Assembly: GCA_003242115.1 (NCBI GenBank)
Contig: QBMP01000091.1
Span: 1 to 6,171, forward strand
DNA length: 6,171 nucleotides
Direction of reading: 5' to 3'
Source of the DNA: Phormidesmis priestleyi
GTDB taxonomy: Bacteria; Cyanobacteriota; Cyanobacteriia; Phormidesmidales; Phormidesmidaceae
The notes below the pieces were generated by a model. It saw only the letters and a program-made list of their open reading frames with translations, did not search any database and was not told the origin of the DNA. Numbering within the stretch: position 1 is the stretch's first letter; each line of letters starts with the position of its first letter. This document shows, one piece after another, positions 1 through 4,608 of the stretch. The position numbers were made by a program, and so were the translations under genes.

Positions 1-171
1 GAATATAGCGCTACCTATTCAGTATCCTGCTTCTGGGAGTATGCGTTTGCCCTGATGGGTGAGGTGCTGATGGCAGTTGGTACTGGTTTTTGTGTATATT
101 TTTGTTTCTAGGACTCATCGTTATGACTCATAAGGCGATGCTTCCTATGCGTTTTTATCATTTGCGCACCC
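1..171. other. Upstream region without a convincing gene
   Basis: No convincing coding sequence is visible. Frame 1 is open from the window edge to a TAG at 109-111, and frame 2 to a TGA at 53-55. Either could be the last codons of a gene entering from the left, but neither translation is recognisable. The first 20 bases contain the palindrome TAGCGCTA (6-13) flanked by GAATA (1-5) and TATTC (16-20). A -10-like TATATT lies at 95-100, but no good -35 box sits 16-18 bases upstream, so a promoter there is only a possibility. The dyad at 116-140 is listed separately. Confidence 0.5.
116..140. promoter_or_regulatory. Dyad-symmetric element upstream of the hypothetical gene
   Basis: The left arm is CATCG (116-120) plus TTATGA (121-126). 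After a single central C (127) the right arm is TCATAA (128-133), a GG interruption (134-135) and CGATG (136-140). All eleven arm positions are complementary, apart from the two extra G residues on the right. The element ends 31 bases before the ATG at 172 and begins 15 bases after a TATATT box. It could be a repressor operator near a transcription start, or a small hairpin in the 5' leader. It does not resemble a Rho-independent terminator, because no T-run follows. The symmetry is directly seen; the function is inference. Confidence 0.4.
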
Positions 172-591
172 ATGCAATATTTGGCAAAGGTTCACCTAAA
201 GTCTTCGTTAGAGGGTACTCAGCTTCAGCTGTTGGCGGCGAATACTTATGAAGATATTTGGGAGGTGATCAATCCTGCTCAGATTCTCTTCACGGCTGAA
301 GCGATCGCTTTCAACGAGCAGGCTTTAGTGCTGCTAGATCTAGATAGCGATAAAAAAGTGCTGGCTGTGAAAGAGGCTACTCAATGGGTGGTCGATTTTG
401 TTGCTGCCTATTTAAGCCTGGGGCTGACGCCTACCGCATTATTAGAAGAAGCTAAGCGAGCGGAGCAGTGGCGACAGTCATTGACGCTGCAAAGCCAAGA
501 AGTTCGTCGCCGCGCTTTAGAAACGGCTGCTCGGCGCGATGAAATTCAGGATCTAGAAAAGCGACTAAAGCTAGAGAAACAAAAAGAATAA
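172..591 (+). CDS. Hypothetical protein with charged helical C-terminus (139 aa)
   Basis: I do not recognise a named family; the sequence has the look of a conserved cyanobacterial hypothetical protein. It opens with a short amphipathic beta-like segment (MQYLAKVHLK), and a mixed, probably alpha/beta globular part runs to about residue 90. The last 45 residues or so (about 92-139) are strongly charged and helical, rich in Glu, Lys, Arg and Gln, and suit a coiled coil or an extended interaction helix. There is no signal peptide and no membrane span, so a soluble cytoplasmic protein is expected. ATG at 172 is the only plausible start: the frame is open back to 127 but contains no other ATG, GTG or TTG. 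No clear Shine-Dalgarno sequence precedes it. The gene carries a HIP1 site at 301-308 and converges on the antiporter gene. Coding status is well supported by length and composition; function is unknown. Confidence 0.8.
   Translation: MQYLAKVHLKSSLEGTQLQLLAANTYEDIWEVINPAQILFTAEAIAFNEQALVLLDLDSDKKVLAVKEATQWVVDFVAAYLSLGLTPTALLEEAKRAEQWRQSLTLQSQEVRRRALETAARRDEIQDLEKRLKLEKQKE
301..308. repeat. HIP1 octamer GCGATCGC
   Basis: A perfect GCGATCGC palindrome inside the hypothetical gene. This octamer is highly over-represented in many cyanobacterial genomes and is one of four copies in the window. Confidence 0.9.
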
Positions 592-657
592 GGCCGCTGA
601 ATGCTAGAGGCAGACCTTAGTTTGGATTATTTTTGACTAAATATTTTTATCGACTAT

Positions 658-2262
658 CTATGCTTGGGGCAGCACGTCCTGCAACAGGGGTGCAAGCTCG
701 TCTTTGAGCTGTCCGGCTCGAATAAACTCCGCGTAGGTGTCTGATTCTATGGCTAGCAGCTCATCTCGAATTTGTTCGGCAGCATAGACGAGAACTTCCG
801 GGTTGGATTTTTGCAGGTTTATTAAATCTTCTTTTAGCTCTTCTAGCTGACCATCGACCAGCGCCATTTGATATCTGGCAAATTCTTCGTCTACTTCTTG
901 ACGCTCTATCAGCTCTTTGAGCCGATCTAGCACTCGGTTGAGGGCGACCCGGTGAGCAACGAGCTGTGTGTAGCGCTGCCGGGTAGGCTGATCGCCAAGT
1001 AGCCCCAAGTAAGAGAGCAAGGGCTGAGTCGTAAGCCCTTGCACCAGTAGGGTAAAGAGCATAACCCCAAAGACGACGGCGATAATTTCTTCGCGCTCGG
1101 CTAATGATTCTGGCACGCTGAGGGCCAAAGCGACCGACACCGAGCCGCGCAGGCCGCCCCACCAAAGGACGGTTTGACCTGATAAAGAGATGTTTTCATT
1201 TTTGGTAATCAGGTTGCTGAAGCTGCCCAACCCAAAAATGCTGATAGCGCGGGCGGTGATGATGATAGCGATCGCCACAAAAATCGTATCGGCATAGTCA
1301 ATCAGCGTATAAAACCGCACCTGATCGCCAATTAGCAAAAATACAATCGAATTGACGAAAAAAGCCAAAAAATCCCAAAATTCAGACACTACCAAACGAG
1401 TACGCGGATTCATCCCAATCCGAGAGCCAAAGTTCCCTAATATCAGGCCAGTCGTGACCACTGCAATGACTCCGGAACCGCCCAGCTCCTCGGCCACGAT
1501 GTAAGTACCGTAAGCCGACACCAGCGTCAGCGACTGCTCCACCAGCGGAATATCAAACCGCTGTGTCAAAAACGAAATCCCAAAGCCAATCAGACCGCCT
1601 AGCGCTATTCCAACGCCGACAAATATGCCAAACCGAGCGATTGTCACCGAGACATCAAACTGCTCAATGCTCAGCGCAATCCCTAGCAGCAGCTCAAACG
1701 CGACTACAGCTACGCCATCATTGAAGAGGCTTTCGCCTTCCATCAAAGTTGTCAGGCGCTTATCGACGCCTAGCTCACGAAATAGCGCCGTCACCGAGAT
1801 TGGATCAGTCGCCGACAAACTCGCCCCTACTAGCAAAGCCGTCGCTAGTGATGCCCCTGCAAACTGCTGCAAACCAAAAACTAAGCCGACGACGCAAATC
1901 ACCACACCGAGAATGGCGTAGAGCAAAATCGGGACAAAATCGTTCTTCAACCGATTCCACTGAATATTCCAAGCCGCTTCAAACAAAAGCGGCGGCAAAA
2001 AGATGAATAAGATCAGCTCAGGCGATAGATTGACGAGCCGTACATCCACCACTGCTAGACCCAGCCCAACCAGCAGCAGCAGCAACGTATAAGGAATGTT
2101 GCGCAACAGGCTAAATACTCGTGAGAGCGTAGCAACGCCCAGTGACACGGAGAGAACTAAGAGAAACTGCCGCAGATTTTCTTCAATAGTGGGATCTTTA
2201 AGGACTGGATTTTCCAGGGAAATCTCTGTCGCTGTGGCAAGCCAGTGCATGTTGTCTATCAT
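658..2262 (-). CDS. Na+/H+ antiporter, CPA1 (NhaP) family (534 aa)
   Basis: This is an integral membrane cation/proton exchanger of the monovalent cation:proton antiporter-1 family. It probably exports Na+ in exchange for protons across the plasma or thylakoid membrane for salt and pH homeostasis. About 12-13 hydrophobic segments span residues 30-420. Family motifs are intact: ATDP (151-154), ESLFNDG (177-183) with the Asn181-Asp182 pair typical of electroneutral CPA1 exchangers, the VNSIVFLLIG stretch (303-312), and WGGLRGSVSVALALSVP (368-384) with the conserved Arg372. Residues from about 425 to 534 form a hydrophilic, Glu-rich, probably helical cytoplasmic tail; in cyanobacterial NhaP proteins such tails affect ion selectivity. 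The length fits the family. The start at 2262 is the longer choice; Met5 (2248-2250) is an alternative, and neither has a strong ribosome binding site. The gene starts 35 bases after the recN stop on the same strand, so co-transcription is likely. Na+ versus K+ preference cannot be read from the sequence. Confidence 0.95.
   Translation of the reverse strand: MIDNMHWLATATEISLENPVLKDPTIEENLRQFLLVLSVSLGVATLSRVFSLLRNIPYTLLLLLVGLGLAVVDVRLVNLSPELILFIFLPPLLFEAAWNIQWNRLKNDFVPILLYAILGVVICVVGLVFGLQQFAGASLATALLVGASLSATDPISVTALFRELGVDKRLTTLMEGESLFNDGVAVVAFELLLGIALSIEQFDVSVTIARFGIFVGVGIALGGLIGFGISFLTQRFDIPLVEQSLTLVSAYGTYIVAEELGGSGVIAVVTTGLILGNFGSRIGMNPRTRLVVSEFWDFLAFFVNSIVFLLIGDQVRFYTLIDYADTIFVAIAIIITARAISIFGLGSFSNLITKNENISLSGQTVLWWGGLRGSVSVALALSVPESLAEREEIIAVVFGVMLFTLLVQGLTTQPLLSYLGLLGDQPTRQRYTQLVAHRVALNRVLDRLKELIERQEVDEEFARYQMALVDGQLEELKEDLINLQKSNPEVLVYAAEQIRDELLAIESDTYAEFIRAGQLKDELAPLLQDVLPQA
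1268..1275. repeat. HIP1 octamer GCGATCGC
   Basis: A perfect copy of the cyanobacterial HIP1 palindrome, inside the antiporter coding sequence. Confidence 0.9.
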
Positions 2263-2297
2263 ATTTTTGGTGATCTTAAAGCTATCGGGTCAAAGCG

Positions 2298-4151
2298 TCA
2301 CCCTGCCTTACGGATGGTTTCGGCTTGCTGCAATAGCGCATCCGCAAAAGCGATAGCGTCACTATAAGACTTACCGCCTGCAAGCTGCGCTAGCTCATCT
2401 CGCCGAGAGGATAGATCTAGCGGGGTCACTTTCACAATCGTGCGCTCTTCAACGGACAGCTCTTCAGCATTCGACTCTTCAGCTTTAGACTCTTCAGATT
2501 TAGACTCTTCAGATTTAGAGGCGGTTTTAGTCTTTTTAGCTTTTTTAGTCTTGGGTTCATTCACCGCTGCGAGTGTAGTGGCTTCGCGCTGCACTACATG
2601 CTTGCCCACATGGAAATGGGCATCGGCCATCGCCGCTACCAACGGCTGGTGAGTAACACACAGCACCTGATGCTCACGGCCAAGCTGGTAGAGTTTCTCA
2701 GCTATAGCTTGCGCCACTAGCCCCGACACCCCCACATCAATTTCATCAAAAACCATCGTCCCGATGGGATCAACCCGCGAAAAGCAGGCTTTTAGAGCCA
2801 GCAAAAATCGGCTCATTTCTCCGCCTGAGGCAATCTCAGCCAGCGGCTGTAGCGGCTCACCGGGGTTGGGGCTAAACAAAAAAGAAATCAAATCTGCGCC
2901 GTAAGCTGTAGGCGCTTGGGACTGAAGGGCGACTTTGAATTTGACCCGCTCCATCGCCAGCGGCTTAAGCTGATCAATCAGGGCTTGCTCTAGCGCTTTG
3001 GCCGTGACTGCTCGACGCTGAGTAAGCTGATCGCAGCTTTTTAGCAAAATTTGTCGCTTATGCTGATAGGCAGCTTCTAAATCATCCGTCGATTGGCCAT
3101 CGCTCCCAAGGGCTGCTAACGAAGCCTGAATGCTTTCGTAATGCTCAATCAACTCACCCAAGGTGCGATTGTATTTACGGCATAGCTGCTTGAGCTGGCG
3201 CATTCGCTGATCGATATCTTCTAATCGGTCGGGGTCAGTTTCAATGCCTTCTCCGTAGGTGTTGATTTGACGACCGGCCTCTTGTACTTGAGCAAGGGCG
3301 TCGCTGACCATTTCTAAAATAGGATTCACTTCTGGATCAAAGCGCAGCATGTCAATCAGCACATTTTCGGCTTGGCCTAGCATGTCGGCAACCGCTTCAC
3401 CCTCATCGCTTTCGTACAGAGTTTGATATACCTGATAGCTTTGCTGCTGTAGCTCAACGCTATGGCTCAGGCGCTGGTGCTCTATTTGTAGGCTCTCTAA
3501 CTCATCTGGATCGCCTAGATCAGCGTCGCCTAGTTCTTTGCTTTGAAACTGAAACATATCGAGCTGCTCGGTGCGCTGCTTCTCGGCGCAGCGGCGGGCC
3601 TCTAGGCTGTTTTTGGCAGTATTGGCGGCTTGGTAATCACTGGCGACTTGGGCGCGCTGAGTGAGCAGGGCCTCGTCGCCAAAGCCATCGAGCCAGTCGC
3701 GCTGAAGGTCGGGCGATCCGAGCTGAAGGGTTTGACCCTGGGCGGTGATTTCAATCAGTAGATGGCGCAGTTCTTCCATCTGGGGTTTGTTGACGGCGAC
3801 GCCATTGAGCTGTGAACGGCTGCGCACAGAACTTTTTCCGGCTCCAGTCGTCAGATCACGGCGGCAGACAAAGGCATTGCCCTTGAACGAAATATCTTGC
3901 GCCTTGAGCCAGTCAGCAACCCGCGAGTCTTTGCTATCGCTAATGTCAAAAGCGGCTTCGACTGAGGCTTTGGCAGTGCCGGTTCTGACCCACCGGCTGG
4001 TGGCTTTCCCCCCTAGCGCCGCGTCAATGGCATCCAAGATAATAGACTTACCAGCACCCGTTTCCCCTGTGAGGACGTTGAGCCCTGGCTTTAGCGCTAG
4101 CTCTAAGTGATCGATCAGGGCAAAATTCTCGATTTTCAAAGAAGACAGCAT
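2298..4151 (-). CDS. DNA repair protein RecN (617 aa)
   Basis: RecN is an SMC-like ATPase of the cytoplasm and nucleoid that acts early in double-strand-break repair, upstream of RecA-mediated recombination. The N-terminal half-ATPase contains SLKIENFALIDHLEL and a perfect Walker A GETGAGKS (29-36). It continues through RSRSQLNG (110-117) and the cyanobacterial-style ITAQGQT (135-141). Residues of about 160-400 are Gln/Glu/Leu-rich coiled-coil arms. The C-terminal half has the ABC signature SGGEMSR (442-448), Walker B MVFDE (466-470), a D-loop-like VGVSG (473-477) and the switch His501 in VTHQP. Near the end is RDELAQLAGG (584-593). The protein is longer than the usual 550-590 residues because of an insertion at about 521-569, Lys-rich and then Ser/Glu-rich, built from a tandem repeat. 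The frame stays open upstream to a TTG at 4355, but conserved RecN sequence begins at the ATG at 4151, so that start was chosen. The antiporter gene follows closely. Confidence 0.96.
   Translation of the reverse strand: MLSSLKIENFALIDHLELALKPGLNVLTGETGAGKSIILDAIDAALGGKATSRWVRTGTAKASVEAAFDISDSKDSRVADWLKAQDISFKGNAFVCRRDLTTGAGKSSVRSRSQLNGVAVNKPQMEELRHLLIEITAQGQTLQLGSPDLQRDWLDGFGDEALLTQRAQVASDYQAANTAKNSLEARRCAEKQRTEQLDMFQFQSKELGDADLGDPDELESLQIEHQRLSHSVELQQQSYQVYQTLYESDEGEAVADMLGQAENVLIDMLRFDPEVNPILEMVSDALAQVQEAGRQINTYGEGIETDPDRLEDIDQRMRQLKQLCRKYNRTLGELIEHYESIQASLAALGSDGQSTDDLEAAYQHKRQILLKSCDQLTQRRAVTAKALEQALIDQLKPLAMERVKFKVALQSQAPTAYGADLISFLFSPNPGEPLQPLAEIASGGEMSRFLLALKACFSRVDPIGTMVFDEIDVGVSGLVAQAIAEKLYQLGREHQVLCVTHQPLVAAMADAHFHVGKHVVQREATTLAAVNEPKTKKAKKTKTASKSEESKSEESKAEESNAEELSVEERTIVKVTPLDLSSRRDELAQLAGGKSYSDAIAFADALLQQAETIRKAG
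2458..2517 (-). repeat. 15-bp tandem repeat within recN
   Basis: About four consecutive 15-base units are seen. On the plus strand, GACTCTTCAGATTTA occurs exactly at 2488-2502 and 2503-2517, a one-mismatch copy lies at 2473-2487, and a more diverged copy (11 of 15) at 2458-2472. Being a multiple of three, the array stays in frame and encodes five-residue units SEESK, SEESK, AEESN and AEELS (residues 547-566). It lies immediately after a Lys-rich run (533-546). The near identity of the copies suggests recent slippage expansion. Confidence 0.9.
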
Positions 4152-4237
4152 AGCCCTACATCGCTTTTGGGATTGGCGGATTGCATGTTGATAGTTGAGA
4201 TGGCGGTGAAGGTATGGGGGGTTGGCACAAGGGTTTC

Positions 4238-4255
4238 GTACTGAAAATTGTACTG
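4238..4255. repeat. Spaced direct repeat GTACTG-N6-GTACTG
   Basis: GTACTG occurs at 4238-4243 and again at 4250-4255, 83 to 104 bases upstream of the recN start codon. Since GTAC is its own complement, the pair also reads as GTAC-N8-GTAC on both strands. On the minus strand a -10-like TACAAT (4247-4252) overlaps the proximal copy, but no -35-like hexamer is found 17 bases upstream. It could be a regulator site at a recN promoter. It fits neither the NtcA pattern GTA-N8-TAC (the spacing here is 10) nor the cyanobacterial LexA-type pattern (a shorter gap between half-sites). Function is unproven. Confidence 0.35.
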
Positions 4256-4338
4256 TTTTTTGGAATGTCGGCTGAGAAGTCGATGAGTGAGGTTGGCTAG
4301 AAATCAGTCTTTCTGTCGTTTGAGGCAGGGGCTTACCA

Positions 4339-4366
4339 TAAATATTTTGATACAATATTGATACAA
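4339..4366 (-). promoter_or_regulatory. Possible recN promoter
   Basis: Reading the minus strand, TTGTAT (plus coordinates 4361-4366) could serve as -35 and TATTTA (4339-4344) as -10, with a 16-base spacer. Transcription would start near 4332 and give a leader of about 180 bases before the recN ATG. The -35 box lies inside the 11-bp tandem repeat. Both hexamers depart from consensus, so this is one candidate among others. Confidence 0.25.
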
Positions 4367-4368
4367 TA
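4347..4368. repeat. Perfect 11-bp tandem repeat TTGATACAATA
   Basis: TTGATACAATA occurs at 4347-4357 and immediately again at 4358-4368 without a mismatch. The 11-base period is close to one helical turn, so two proteins bound here would face the same side of the DNA. The junction creates the palindrome CAATATTG (4353-4360). The position, about 200 bases upstream of recN and 240 upstream of the ABC1 kinase gene, suits a regulatory site, but no known operator is recognised. Confidence 0.6.
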
Positions 4369-4460
4369 ATTTACAAATCGTTTTCCCGGCGGTGGCTCTA
4401 TCAATTAACTAATCATTGGATCTGCTCTATTGCACAGCTGATGTATAGCTAACCGGCTCA

Positions 4461-4480
4461 AACGGTTTATAACGGTTTAT
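4461..4480. repeat. Perfect 10-bp tandem repeat AACGGTTTAT
   Basis: AACGGTTTAT occurs twice back to back (4461-4470 and 4471-4480). The first copy also forms a small inverted repeat with AACCG at 4451-4455 (AACCG, 7-base gap, CGGTT). It lies 129 bases upstream of the ABC1 kinase ATG. The role is unknown; either a regulator site or simple slippage would explain it. Confidence 0.55.
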
Positions 4481-4500
4481 GTAGAAGTGAAGGGATTTTT

Positions 4501-4508
4501 GCGATCGC
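4501..4508. repeat. HIP1 octamer GCGATCGC
   Basis: A perfect HIP1 palindrome, the only intergenic copy in the window, 100 bases upstream of the ABC1 kinase gene. Confidence 0.9.
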
Positions 4509-4608
4509 CAAGATTCTTTGTTTAGAGCTTATTGTACCGCTGTGCACTTATTCCAGACTACGTATAGCACCCAGACGACACTGTTATTTTGTATTTTGAA
4601 GACTTTTT

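Larger units (their letters stand above)
4152..4608. other. Divergent intergenic region between recN and the ABC1 kinase gene
   Basis: This 457-base gap must hold the promoters of both divergent genes. No open frame of convincing length lies in it, and no tRNA or other RNA gene was recognised. It contains the spaced GTACTG pair (4238-4255), an 11-bp tandem repeat (4347-4368), a 10-bp tandem repeat (4461-4480) and a HIP1 site (4501-4508). An 8-bp inverted pair, TGCACAGC at 4431-4438 and GCTGTGCA at 4539-4546, lies 100 bases apart. I could not assign a sound -35/-10 pair for the ABC1 kinase gene. The recN-side 204 bases (4152-4355) are open in the recN frame but translate to a Ser/Gln/Pro/His-rich stretch with no RecN similarity. 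Confidence 0.7.

Noticed and set aside
617..650. Bidirectional terminator between the convergent genes
   Set aside because: TTAGT (617-621) and ACTAA (636-640) can pair, but the stem is only five A/T-rich base pairs with a 14-base loop. The T-rich flank alone is not enough support.
761..1165. Arg-rich minus-strand open frame inside the antiporter gene
   Set aside because: It is an alternative frame of the antiporter coding sequence with very high Arg and Ala content and no motif.
1625..2356. Several plus-strand open frames opposite the antiporter gene and the recN end
   Set aside because: They are Ser/Thr/Pro-rich antisense shadows of clearly conserved minus-strand genes.
3831..3851. Second P-loop-like TTGAGKSS in RecN (residues 101-108)
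   Set aside because: It lacks the first Gly of GxxxxGK[ST] (Leu100 instead) and lies where RecN normally has a variable beta turn before RSRSxLNG. The real Walker A is at 29-36.
3745..4110. Plus-strand 121-codon frame opposite the RecN Walker A region
   Set aside because: It is antisense to the conserved RecN ATPase head, with no recognisable domain and no start signal.
4238..4253. NtcA or LexA operator upstream of recN
   Set aside because: The GTA/TAC spacing is 10 rather than the 8 of NtcA sites, and the GTAC half-site gap is 8, longer than in the cyanobacterial LexA-type consensus.
4152..4355. N-terminal extension of RecN by 68 residues
   Set aside because: The frame is open, but its start would be a TTG inside the 11-bp tandem repeat. 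The peptide is low-complexity with no RecN similarity, and canonical RecN begins at the ATG at 4149-4151.
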